Positions 21,901-29,857 of a stretch of DNA of 64,000 bases are shown piece by piece. The position numbers were made by a program, and so were the translations under genes. The stretch is taken from the NCBI RefSeq assembly GCF_000807855.2, contig NZ_JRYR02000001.1, positions 1,481,881 to 1,545,880 of the forward strand, read 5' to 3'. A model generated the notes under the pieces. It was not told where the DNA came from, searched no databases, and saw only the letters and a program-made list of their open reading frames with translations. Position 1 is the stretch's first letter. The number at the start of each line of letters is the position of its first letter. The stretch comes from Flammeovirga pacifica (lineage in GTDB: Bacteria; Bacteroidota; Bacteroidia; Cytophagales; Flammeovirgaceae).

Positions 21901-24136
21901 TAAGTATATTATTAGAAATAACTGGATTTATAGTAACAGTCACATCCGTAGTTGAAGAGACTGTTACCCCCCCGCTACTAACCTGCCTTCTATATTGATA
22001 AGTACCAGCAGGTAATGACACATTTTCCGTATAGTCTTCCCCACTAAAACTTAGTGAAGTGAACATTCCTCCATTAAAATTACGTTCCCAATCATAGGTG
22101 AAATTTGCACCATCTCCACCAGTTGCTGCATCTCCATTAATAGTAAATGTATTTGTTCCTGAACAGTATTCTATAGTCCCAGGTGCATTTATAGTATTCA
22201 CTATTGGAGGTACAATTTTCACTAAACTACCATCTGTTGTTGTTGTAACAGTAGAAGAATTTCCAGCTGCATCTAAAACACTAATACTAAAGCTTACATC
22301 TGAATAAGTAGACATACCATTTACAACTAATGTCTTTGTAGCGGTATAGTCTAAAGAACTATTAGATGGAGTGATGGCTGAAGCATCTAGTGTTACAATA
22401 TTAGTGGTAATCAAAGTTTCATCTGAGGTAAAGCTTAATGTAACATCATCGTTATTAACACCAATACTTGTATTAGCATTATTAGAAGCAATTGATACAG
22501 CTGTTAGCGTTGGTGCTGTTCTATCAATTTCTAAAACTAATACCTGAGAAGCTCCTTGATTTCCATACTCATCTTCTAAATAGTAGGTAAGATTATGAGT
22601 CCCTTCACTTAAAGTTGAAGTAATATTTTCTGATTGAGTACTAACTGTTGATACCGTTGCTCTTAGTACCTCCCCATCCAAATCACTTGTCACTACAATT
22701 ACTGGATTGTTGGTAAGAGTAAGTCCTGTAAAATTTAACTGTGGTAATTGGTTACTTGTGATACCATCGCCCGTAACACCTGTATCTTCAGTAGGATCAG
22801 CATCCAAAGAAGCACTAATTGTTCCTATTGTTAAATCTTCTAATATATCTACATTGACAACATTTGAATTACTCGATTCATTTCCAGCTGCATCTGTAAC
22901 AGTAGCATGATAAGGAAAATTAGCACTTGGCGTAATAGCTGAAGAGGTAACTATGTCGCTACCAGTTGAGATCCCCACCCCTTTTGATGTTAAGCCTGTA
23001 TATAGCGTAATTGATGTTCCAACTTCTGAAATAACATTAAAAGATGGAGTAGTATCAGTTGTTTTTAAATCACTATTTGAAGTACCTGTATCTGATGATG
23101 GGTCCAAAGATATTGAAGGTGAATTGGGAGCTGTTGTATCAATTGTCAAACTAAAATCAGAGGTAGCTCCACTTTCGTTTCCTGCAGAATCTAATAAAAC
23201 TGCTGTTAAAGTATGTGTCCCTTCAACTAAGGTCGATAATGTAATTGTTTCAGATGTTGACGCAACTACTCTATTCCCAACATCTCCATCATAGTTACTT
23301 CTCACAACAACACTGTATACGTCAGAAGTCGGGATACTATTTATTGTTACCTGAGGTGTAACATTATTGGTTATTTTATCTGAAGTAGATGAACCTGTAT
23401 CATTGATAGATGTTGCTACCCAATCAATTGTAGTAGAGGAAATATCAGGGTCATCATTATCAATTCTCACTTTTTGTGGTGTTGATGTATAGGAAATATT
23501 CCCACTTGCATCTACTGAGTAGGCATAAAGATAATATGTCCCCTCTGACAAAGAAGATGTAATAATATTATCAGACCCTGTTGATATCGTGGAAGCAATA
23601 GTAGTCTTACCATTTTTTACATAAACTGTTTCACCTGATGTAGCGGTTACAGAAAATACTAAGCTATTGGCACTTGTAATTCCATCCGAATTAGAATAAC
23701 CACTATCTGAAGAGCTTGATAATACTGGTACAGTGACTGGCGTTAGATTTGATGCCGATTCATCAATTGTAATGATATCTGTCGCATTCGTGTTTAAACT
23801 TGATTGTGTATAATTTAAAGTATACAGAGCTCCATCTTCGTAAGAGTCTCCTAATGCTACATAAATGTAATAACCTGTCCCTCCATCTGAAACATTATAA
23901 AATTCACAACTAGTAGTTGCATCACCTCCATCTTTATCCATGGAAAATGTACCCATACTTGTGTCTAACAAAGTACCTGTTAAATGATAGGCAAGAACTG
24001 CACTATTTGTAGTTGTAGCTCCTCCAGGTTTAACCGTAAAAGTCGAAACTGTTTGAGCAAAAATCTGGCTATTGATCAAAAATAAAGAAAACAATATCAA
24101 TAGTCTGATTCTTGTTAGGGAGTAGATGTTATTCAT
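15968..24136 (-). CDS. Giant modular T9SS-secreted surface protein (Ig-like/PKD/Omp28-like)
   Basis: 2722 residues. Order: signal peptide (1-28, ending IFAQ); an N-terminal domain; four or more bacterial Ig-like repeats around 130-640 with the marker SDTG(x)SNSD; three Ig-like modules at about 640-950; further Ig/SprB-like modules to about 1385; six ~88-residue modules at about 1389-1922, each beginning with a YC(S/E) motif and ending with a GC(E/T) motif; two PKD domains at about 2010-2190 (VYDFGDEGSHT, NWDFGDGNSQS); a jelly-roll-like segment (2205-2320); an Omp28-like segment from about 2395; and a C-terminal type A sorting domain (WSLYPNPASETVNI ... LPSGVYILRH). It should be exported by Sec and T9SS and attached to the surface. 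Adhesion is inferred. It lies 167 bp after a propeller lipoprotein gene in the same direction. Confidence 0.85.
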   Translation of the reverse strand: MNNIYSLTRIRLLILFSLFLINSQIFAQTVSTFTVKPGGATTTNSAVLAYHLTGTLLDTSMGTFSMDKDGGDATTSCEFYNVSDGGTGYYIYVALGDSYEDGALYTLNYTQSSLNTNATDIITIDESASNLTPVTVPVLSSSSDSGYSNSDGITSANSLVFSVTATSGETVYVKNGKTTIASTISTGSDNIITSSLSEGTYYLYAYSVDASGNISYTSTPQKVRIDNDDPDISSTTIDWVATSINDTGSSTSDKITNNVTPQVTINSIPTSDVYSVVVRSNYDGDVGNRVVASTSETITLSTLVEGTHTLTAVLLDSAGNESGATSDFSLTIDTTAPNSPSISLDPSSDTGTSNSDLKTTDTTPSFNVISEVGTSITLYTGLTSKGVGISTGSDIVTSSAITPSANFPYHATVTDAAGNESSNSNVVNVDILEDLTIGTISASLDADPTEDTGVTGDGITSNQLPQLNFTGLTLTNNPVIVVTSDLDGEVLRATVSTVSTQSENITSTLSEGTHNLTYYLEDEYGNQGASQVLVLEIDRTAPTLTAVSIASNNANTSIGVNNDDVTLSFTSDETLITTNIVTLDASAITPSNSSLDYTATKTLVVNGMSTYSDVSFSISVLDAAGNSSTVTTTTDGSLVKIVPPIVNTINAPGTIEYCSGTNTFTINGDAATGGDGANFTYDWERNFNGGMFTSLSFSGEDYTENVSLPAGTYQYRRQVSSGGVTVSSTTDVTVTINPVISNNILTAPGQTQYCGSITGGTLTFTGAVPTGGGGAFTYQWEKSTDNGSSWSTVGTSTVNFTESSNITTSGTILYRRIVSSGQCTSTSNEISIELTPSVAGTNITNVTSGTVCINDAIVLIGDGSSGGTGAYSYQWQQELNGGGYSNIMSATSQSYFISNIATAGSYNFKRITTSGNCIVESNVVSVNVPAEPSSYVTLPSTTNYSDLQSTAVNLTMTGLGSSNFYCSGPGVVSNGNGNLSNKFIPSIAGQGTHTINYHILYGPCEKIESVTYTVYDGSSTFNLDPQYCRNDPTVTIQAINPASLTGGPSQGDITYSGTGVVGGATFDPDVACAALGLGPGQSQDVVVTGSYSILSINYSFDQSVTVTESHTAKINISGISYCLTDPDFQVDVILDNVQNTTLGTFRVNSGSSRSNPITIQPSSSTPGSYNIEYTYADGNGCSVTTDTTITINPLPQVSYDYVNPTDNGDFCFNQSPITLQGKVGGVNVSTGTFTGNPGLVDNGDGTATFNPMLAGGDLYDGDEDFIINFEYVNPTTGCSNNVDSIVTVYGYEDVFLATNASGDSICYSESNVTFTAMSGLTQYMPGGTYTINTGGLTDNGDGTASFDPSVAAVAAGETSTGDYSQHIVTFAYVNSLGCTYSFNDTIYVKPLPIKPSLVSTIPDYCSDDTGLANIQVSGETGASFVWYSDELLTLVESTTNILTPNDAPTVSSTRIETYYVTQTSLEGCTSDTLQVHITIYPKPVAPVLSVSNITSYCSGETVGQMSVQNPGVNVKWYTSTNTVTPVGLGDDFTPVINTVVPRDTTFVYYVTETTNGCEGPATTLNISVFKSPDAPTFNPVAEICSGDMPPSLSVSTGQNVNWYDDAAKTNPALNPSYALSYTPSFDTNVVNDSIVSFYATSTASGCESATAQVDIIIRALPAAPSISSIPVYCEDEPLASITATGEVGASYEWFSDEILTASVSTTQTFNPMINAPSYPTLDTLNYWVVQVVGGCTSLPTKVDIPVYPRASKPIVDDNYHVYCSGETINPVNITSGVNVKWYNEPTLSTVISTNTTFTPIDPNSLVDYSQVYYVTQTVNGCESDTTQVTIIINKTPDAPVVNGVFEICSGGTFNQLAITNSVDNNVTWYSDIGLTATIGNNLAYTPTVSTTVTTETSYTYYVTDTHLGCEGPATPVTVTIHPLPELTMVGSLVEDSVYCKSEGEIGVSGSPTGGFFTSPTGASIIQNNSNFSVDVEDSPLGAHVIRYIYTNENNCQDSIDYAFLVVDVPEVNFGAQVLCDSREVVLTDSTVIMDTTSIVRWVYDFGDEGSHTITDPVLAQSYTHQFATSGEKNVSLTIFTSQGCSNISISKNVFIGSPPTVDFNWMVSEFGANMVFEDLSSPAERDSIFSWNWDFGDGNSQSIMADLNDLTMKGSTSYQYANPGKYNVVLSVNTVKGCSQILTKEVYVLPRVFLTSADDEYDENFDLDDGDWIQVGVLSSWEYGLAAGERLISASNAWVTDLTSNYNILEESYLNTPSFDISGLDRPMLTFDMQLDCETGTDGVVLQYSIDSGQTWQVLGNTNDPINWYNSNNIRSNPGRQVSSQEQPDPVGWTGSTEAEGGIFRESKSIRHSLDQFRGDEREHLRFRFAFKSNSDLEDEGVLIDNFWIGNRRKSVILESMTNAGEASVNNNMYRLDSVINDEFSSDVISINYHIQQDGRSDSLNLDNPEPPSGRTFQYGISDAPTTIVDGNAFKGFTFDLINNKNYVQPIMSRILLDPEFDISLQLPNVGEADEIQITITANNNFTAEETEVIVHLITIEREINGIEVSEGLYTHKNVMKSMSPAPGAEGTNFFGRSWTKGSSETFTVQWDNPQVYDTSQAEVIALVQNNITKEIYQAIRVPVSHLVSTDPSDVTSIDYEQLVWSLYPNPASETVNITAPKEIMNCEWVLTNLEGRKISEGVFSGIKYKIDVDDLPSGVYILRHSQDGNVIGNPIKFVVGH

Positions 24137-24303
24137 GTGAGTAGTAGCAGTAAGAATAGAAAAGTTTAGTTTGAATTAATTACAAGTATAGATCAATCAA
24201 ACTTATTAAACTTTATTAACTTTTAATAATTTACGTAAGTTTCTTTAATAAGTTATAGAAAACAACATTTTTCTAAGGGTTAGTATGTATGAAAAATCCA
24301 ATT

Positions 24304-25554
24304 TTATTCTTTTTCTGAATTATCCACTAATTTAGATAAGTTGCCATCCTTATCTGTTTTTATAAGACAAATCTTTGATAGGTTACCAAAAATAGCAGAA
24401 CCCACAACTAGAATATCACCATTGGATTGAACATAAATCTTTTCACCATAATCATCGCCTTCAAAGCCAAATCTCTTCTCCCACAACAACTCCCCATTTG
24501 GTGTGATCTTCATGATGTAAATATCAAAAGTGTTGTTCCCAAAATTACTAGCTCCAGTAATGAATATTCCTTCAGGAGTTACGTACATATCTCCAGCAGT
24601 TTCTTCTTTTTCACTTCCAAAAAAATAAATCGACCCTGGGTTACCATTGTCATCAAGTTCTGTGACTAAAATATTTGAATTTGTTTCCGATTTATGTTGT
24701 TCACCCAACACAAATCTAGTATTGGCATAATTGAGGATCTTCTTTCCATAATCATTGAAATTAGACTCAGGCTTTTTATCCCACACTGGATCTAAGAAAG
24801 AATTCACTCTAACGGTTCTCACATCAGAAATAAATTCTGAATTTCCATTAATCACTTTCTCTACGGTTACAGATCCAAATAAGTAATAATTCTGATTAGG
24901 CCCCTCTACAATAGAATTACCAAAATCATCTGAATTATTTAAAAAACCATTCACTCTTTCTAATGATAGGTTCATACCTACATCATATTTAATACTGATC
25001 ATATTCCAATCAGAATTTGGTATTGATGTATCTACGTTTTCAAAATTTCGAACCTCTCCAATGATAATAAAACCATCGTCAGAAGTAGCTTCAATATCAT
25101 TAAAATGTACTTGATTTACTGTGACGGTAGTGGGAGTAACTTCTTTATAGGTAAAGGATTCTGGATTACTTAAATTGACTTTAATAAGTAGTCCTTTGTT
25201 TACCCCATCTTCTTGACGGTTTCCTAAAATTACCAGTTCGCCATTATTAAGCTTAGCAATACCAACTGCATTGTCTGTAATTTCCTTACCTTCATTGTCG
25301 CCGGCTTCTAGATTTTGCTGCCATATTTCATTCCCTTCTAGATCTGTATAAATAAGAAGCATAGAAGAGTTTAAAGTAGCATTATCTGTATTTCCTAAAA
25401 GTAAAATTCCATTGTCATCAATTAAAAAATCCACTCCCTGTTCCATTCCTTCTGTCTGAAAGAATTTAATATAAGTGTCTCCAATTTCATAAGTTTCTTC
25501 ATTTTCACAGGCCAAAATAAATACTGTGAAAATATATATGATATATCTATTCAT
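24304..25554 (-). CDS. Beta-propeller-like lipoprotein
   Basis: 416 residues. The ATG at 25554 gives a lipoprotein signal (MNRYIIYIFTVFILACENEE; lipobox ILAC, Cys17). A longer frame starting at 25617 would overlap the upstream gene, so it is not used. The body contains repeated blade-like units (DDNGILLLGNTDNATLNSS, DDGFIIIGEVRNFENVD, NGELLWEKRFGFEGDDYG, NGDILVVGSAIFG), as in delta-60/PQQ-like propellers. The start is one base after the stop of the barrel gene, so the two are coupled. It probably sits on the periplasmic or outer leaflet; its ligand is unknown. Confidence 0.75.
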   Translation of the reverse strand: MNRYIIYIFTVFILACENEETYEIGDTYIKFFQTEGMEQGVDFLIDDNGILLLGNTDNATLNSSMLLIYTDLEGNEIWQQNLEAGDNEGKEITDNAVGIAKLNNGELVILGNRQEDGVNKGLLIKVNLSNPESFTYKEVTPTTVTVNQVHFNDIEATSDDGFIIIGEVRNFENVDTSIPNSDWNMISIKYDVGMNLSLERVNGFLNNSDDFGNSIVEGPNQNYYLFGSVTVEKVINGNSEFISDVRTVRVNSFLDPVWDKKPESNFNDYGKKILNYANTRFVLGEQHKSETNSNILVTELDDNGNPGSIYFFGSEKEETAGDMYVTPEGIFITGASNFGNNTFDIYIMKITPNGELLWEKRFGFEGDDYGEKIYVQSNGDILVVGSAIFGNLSKICLIKTDKDGNLSKLVDNSEKE

Positions 25555-25555
25555 T

Positions 25556-26617
25556 TTAATCAAGTGATCTATATTTTCTATAAATTTTTGGTTTGTAAAA
25601 ATCAATGGCAATACCAACAGTTAAAGTAAGTACATCCATTCTAACATCGTTATCAACATATCCATAACTAAAGATCAATTCATTATTGCTATATCTTTGA
25701 TTAGGAAGGTTGAAGTTCTGTAAAGCATAATAATAAGAAGCCATCACAGTCCAATGAGAATAACGCGTTTTCAAATAAAACCCAGCTTGTAAAAGACCTC
25801 CATACATCAATGCTTTTCTTTGTGAAGTTATATCGATGGGCGTTGCTTCAATATCTGCGATTTCATCATTATCATAATCCATTATACCTTCAATAGACGA
25901 ATTCAATAATAATTTTGCACTTCCTCCAAATCCAATAAATGGTTTCATTTTCTTATTAGGGAGAATAACAAATCTCAATGTTAAAGGTATATCAAAATAA
26001 TTTTGTGTTTCTTTTAATGTAGATGTGGAATAGTTTAGAGGTCTTTCAACTGTTTCAAAAGCAACACTTTCATAATTAGGTGAAGCATTAATTTGTAGAT
26101 GGTGACTTAAAAAATAATTAAATGAAACACCAACCTTAAAATTAAGAGCTGATTTATATTCTACATCTTGATGATTGACTTCCGGTCCCACTCCAAACGT
26201 TTGTTTAACATTGGCTTGGTTATATGTAGCCCCACCAAAAATACCCAATGACATAATTGGTCTGGTTCTAAATTTTTTCCACAGATTTCTTAATTCTGCT
26301 GGGTCAGATGAAGTTGGTTTATATTCTGCATTTTCTCGTAATAAATCCATCATTGCCATTTCAGCTTCATCAATCCTATCTGAATATAAATAAGAAAGAA
26401 TTACAAGTCTTCTGGCACTCAATTGTTTAGATGAGGATTCAAATTTACTATCAATACAATTTTGTAAAATAGTAGGCACTTGTAAAAGTTTACCTTCATT
26501 GTAAAAGGTATTTGCCTTATTAAAGGCTTCTTCACATTCTTGAGCATGAAGGCTTCCAAGTGTAAAAAATAAGATGAATAGCAAAAAATTGCATTTCCAA
26601 TTGAATTGAAACCGCAT
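25556..26617 (-). CDS. TPR-like plus outer-membrane beta-barrel protein
   Basis: 353 residues with a signal peptide ending SLHAQ (about 25). Residues 26-125 are helical with alternating repeats (EEAFNKANTFYNEGKLLQVP, RLVILSYLYSDRIDEAEMAMMDLL), like TPRs. From about 130 on comes an outer-membrane barrel of the porin-like family (LGIFGGATYNQANV, FIGFGGSAKLLLNSS, GLLQAGFYLKTRYSHW, LTLTVGIAIDFY). It is flanked by a STAND NTPase gene (38 bp upstream) and a lipoprotein gene (1 bp downstream), and is the likely outer-membrane part of the cassette. I do not recognise a named family. Confidence 0.7.
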   Translation of the reverse strand: MRFQFNWKCNFLLFILFFTLGSLHAQECEEAFNKANTFYNEGKLLQVPTILQNCIDSKFESSSKQLSARRLVILSYLYSDRIDEAEMAMMDLLRENAEYKPTSSDPAELRNLWKKFRTRPIMSLGIFGGATYNQANVKQTFGVGPEVNHQDVEYKSALNFKVGVSFNYFLSHHLQINASPNYESVAFETVERPLNYSTSTLKETQNYFDIPLTLRFVILPNKKMKPFIGFGGSAKLLLNSSIEGIMDYDNDEIADIEATPIDITSQRKALMYGGLLQAGFYLKTRYSHWTVMASYYYALQNFNLPNQRYSNNELIFSYGYVDNDVRMDVLTLTVGIAIDFYKPKIYRKYRSLD

Positions 26618-26655
26618 AATAAATAGTTATTTTGATAGTTAATCAGACAATAGTT

Positions 26656-29600
26656 TTATTGGTCAAGAGTTTCTCCATTACAAACATTTCTGTTTTCAAT
26701 GCCTTCTCCTACATACCTCACCCATTCTTTATCTGTCATTTCTTTTCTAGGCATTAATTCACAAACATTTGCCGACATTGTAGGGATATCTAATTCATAT
26801 CTTCTTAAGTCATGTCCGGAAGTTCCGACATATAACAAGTTACCATGTTGTGCAAATGTTGCTTCAGAGGCCCAAGCTCCTAAATCATTTAATATAATTG
26901 GAGATTCGTTTGTTCTTCCATGTTCAACATTCCAAATACGTGCTGATCCATCTAAACTAGTACTTACTAAACGATGTTTGTCTTCATCAAACTTAAGACT
27001 GGTCACCTTAGTATCATGGCCTTGAAGGTTATCAATTTCAACCCCTTTTATTCTATCCCATAGAATAAGTTTACCATCTTCAAAACCTAATGCAATGGTC
27101 TTCCCATCCTCTGAGAATGCTAAGGCCGTACCTGCAATATTTTTCCCACCATAAACTACGGTTTCATCACAACTGCCATCCAAACAATATTTAGATACTT
27201 CGCCAGAATATTTTGTCACCCATAAAGAGCCATCTAAATTCGAAGTATGCATTGAGGTAATTTTTGAAGTGGATGATTTCAATTCTGAAAGAGCGTAAGA
27301 TTCGGTATCAATAGTATAAATTTTCTGGCTCTGTCCACTCACAAACAATCGATCTCCATATTGATCAAATGATCCTGCCCAAAGCTGACCTTTGCTTACT
27401 TTTACCTTTTTCAATTCTTTAAATTCTGGATAAGAGAAAATCCTAACCGTGCCGTTTTCAGAATAAATGGCCGCTCTTGCTTTTGATTTTGATATAATTA
27501 AACCACGGATTACCCCGTTATTATCCGATACAATGGTTGATTCTAACTCACCATCTTTCCAAGATCTAATTGCTCCATCAGATCCAGCAGAGAATAAAGT
27601 ATTTTGAGATTGATCATAAAACAGTGTTCTAACATAATCCTCATGACCTTTCATTAGATTAAAGTTTTCACCTTTAAAACCTTTAATTGCCTGATATAAA
27701 CCTTGGAATACATCTGGATGAGGATTCAACCCTTTATATTGATCATTGAATGCATTGGCTTGAGAAGCTAATAACGCTTTTTGATCTGACGCTTTTAACT
27801 GTAATGATTTTACGGCCAATGCTTGTGCAATTGAAAGGAAACGCAAAGTATCAGCTGATGCTTTTGCTGCATTCGCATTGAGTTTTTGTATCTCTGCTTC
27901 TCTAGTTCTTTCTTCTGCTAATTGTGCACTTGCCAAAGCTTCTTCTTTGGCATTCTCCGCATTTACTCTTTGATTTTCTGCCTCTAATTGTGCTAACAAG
28001 GCTAACCTTGTTTGTTCTAAGGCTAAATTTTTCTGGAACTCAGCAGAGTCCAATGCCGATTGAGCAATTAAAGTTTGTTTCTGTGCTTCTTTGGCAGCTG
28101 CTTCGGCTTTTCTTTGTTCTTCCTCTGCTCTTTTTAAGGCATTCTCAGCTGCTTTTGCATTTTCGTTAGCCTTTTCTCCAAATTCTTGTGCTTCTTCTTT
28201 TGCTGAATCGGCTGCACTAGCTTTCATTTGTGCAAAAATCACAAGCATAATAGCCCCAATAGTTGCTGCAGCAAGAATTAAAGCTATAATTTTTGTTCTT
28301 TTGACTATTCGTTTTTGGAGCCTTTCTTTTACCCTTTGTTCTTCTTCGTATTCCTCTTGAGAATTTTTAAGAAAAGTAATTGCTCGTTCATATGATGCTT
28401 CATATTGAACAGCCCAAGCTAGGTTTGGTTTAAACCTTTCTCTCCATTGTATGGCAATGTATAAATCTGGAGGTCTCCATAAGCCTGCCTTTCCTTGTTG
28501 GTAAAGACTAGCCGCTTCAGACAAACGTTTGTATATTTTTACAGCTTCAAATTCCTCATCTACCCAATCTCTACAACGTATCCAAACACGCATTAAAGAT
28601 TCATGAGAAATATCAACTACAGATTCGTCAGTTAATTCTACAGTTTGATCAGGGGTTAGTAAAGTACGTCCATTTGTTCTAAAACAATCAACTATATTTT
28701 TTACAACACTAATTTCAGTCCCAGCTATTTTGGCTAAGTTTTTAACTTTTGTAGGACGACGAATTCCTCTACCATCTTCTCCTTTTTCTGTTAGTGCCTT
28801 GAAAATTTTCTCACACACTAACTTTTCTTCCTCAGATAATTCTCGATAAGCCTCATCCGCATGTTGTGATAAAGCTTCTGCCATACCACCAATTGCTTCG
28901 TAATGGTGAATATCTAATTCATCTGATATATTCGAATGTCCTGTCCAATACTCCCAAGTTCTCATTAATGCGTGTTGCATAATGGGTAACTGGTCTTGAG
29001 TATCACCAAGATCGTTTAATAGTCGTTGTAATAACCTTGAACTAACTTTTGCTCCTCCAACAGCAGCAGGTCCATAAATTGCTTCCTGCTTTTGTGTTCG
29101 AGTCATCTGTGGAATCAAATAATGACTCTCATTAATCAAGTAAGTTAATTCAGGAAAACGAGCACAGTCCCCAATATAATCTGAACGCATTGTCATGACT
29201 ACATAAATAGGAACTTTTACTTGTTTGGTGGCTTCTACTAGTAGTTTTACAAAAGCAGATGCCATTCCCATTGATAAGTCTTCTGATTCAAGTCTTGAGA
29301 ATCTAAATAATTCTTCAAACTGATCAATAAGAATCAGAAAGTTCTCTCCTTCTTCTTCTTGAAGCCTTTCCACTAAAGTTATTAAACCTTTTGACGAAGA
29401 AAGTAGCATGGTTACAGCTACATTTAAAAGTAATTCTTTGTCTTCATCAGATTTTTGATGATAACTTTTAGTAGATTCTAATACCGCTTTCGCTAAGTTC
29501 TTTATCGGATCTGTACCAGGTCGAGAAGAGGAAACGTTCCAATGAGAACCTTGTTTCTCCATAAACCCACCTTGTAGGGCAGGAATTAATCCACAATAAA

Positions 29601-29811
29601 TTAAAGATGATTTACCTGAACCTGATGCTCCTAGAGCTGCTACAAATCGATTTTTCTCTAATCTCCAAAGTACTTCTTCTGTTTGTCCATCCCTACCAAA
29701 AAACAAAAAAGTCTCATCCGTGCGGAATGGTCTCAATCCTGGAAATGGATTGAACTGTCCTGCAATGATCAGTTTTTGTGCATCTGTATTTGTAGATGAA
29801 AATGAATTCAT
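26656..29811 (-). CDS. nSTAND1-type NTPase with transmembrane helix, coiled coil and WD40 propeller
   Basis: 1051 residues. The start FNPFPGLRPFRTDETFLFFGR (about 20-40) is the usual lead-in of nSTAND1 NTPases. Walker A is GASGSGKSS (61-69) and Walker B is LILIDQFEEL (159-168), followed by MTMRSDYIG (206-214). A winged-helix region (about 350-405) ends with ISHESLMRVW. One transmembrane helix lies near 506-528. An Ala/Glu-rich coiled coil spans about 530-690, and WD40 repeats span about 718-1020 (LFSAGSDGAIRSWKDG, IALGFEDGKLILWDRI, LVSTSLDGSARIWNVE). STAND NTPases are ligand-gated signalling switches. The single helix between NTPase and WD40 suggests that the two parts lie on opposite sides of the inner membrane. 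Confidence 0.85.
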   Translation of the reverse strand: MNSFSSTNTDAQKLIIAGQFNPFPGLRPFRTDETFLFFGRDGQTEEVLWRLEKNRFVAALGASGSGKSSLIYCGLIPALQGGFMEKQGSHWNVSSSRPGTDPIKNLAKAVLESTKSYHQKSDEDKELLLNVAVTMLLSSSKGLITLVERLQEEEGENFLILIDQFEELFRFSRLESEDLSMGMASAFVKLLVEATKQVKVPIYVVMTMRSDYIGDCARFPELTYLINESHYLIPQMTRTQKQEAIYGPAAVGGAKVSSRLLQRLLNDLGDTQDQLPIMQHALMRTWEYWTGHSNISDELDIHHYEAIGGMAEALSQHADEAYRELSEEEKLVCEKIFKALTEKGEDGRGIRRPTKVKNLAKIAGTEISVVKNIVDCFRTNGRTLLTPDQTVELTDESVVDISHESLMRVWIRCRDWVDEEFEAVKIYKRLSEAASLYQQGKAGLWRPPDLYIAIQWRERFKPNLAWAVQYEASYERAITFLKNSQEEYEEEQRVKERLQKRIVKRTKIIALILAAATIGAIMLVIFAQMKASAADSAKEEAQEFGEKANENAKAAENALKRAEEEQRKAEAAAKEAQKQTLIAQSALDSAEFQKNLALEQTRLALLAQLEAENQRVNAENAKEEALASAQLAEERTREAEIQKLNANAAKASADTLRFLSIAQALAVKSLQLKASDQKALLASQANAFNDQYKGLNPHPDVFQGLYQAIKGFKGENFNLMKGHEDYVRTLFYDQSQNTLFSAGSDGAIRSWKDGELESTIVSDNNGVIRGLIISKSKARAAIYSENGTVRIFSYPEFKELKKVKVSKGQLWAGSFDQYGDRLFVSGQSQKIYTIDTESYALSELKSSTSKITSMHTSNLDGSLWVTKYSGEVSKYCLDGSCDETVVYGGKNIAGTALAFSEDGKTIALGFEDGKLILWDRIKGVEIDNLQGHDTKVTSLKFDEDKHRLVSTSLDGSARIWNVEHGRTNESPIILNDLGAWASEATFAQHGNLLYVGTSGHDLRRYELDIPTMSANVCELMPRKEMTDKEWVRYVGEGIENRNVCNGETLDQ

Positions 29812-29857
29812 ATTAGAAAACTAGAGAAATCTATTTATTAAAATACAAAAAATCTTA

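Noticed and set aside
22953-23294. 113-codon ORF on the plus strand inside the giant surface protein gene
   Set aside because: It is the antisense of Ser/Thr/Val-rich repeat codons and has no signal peptide, start context or known motif.
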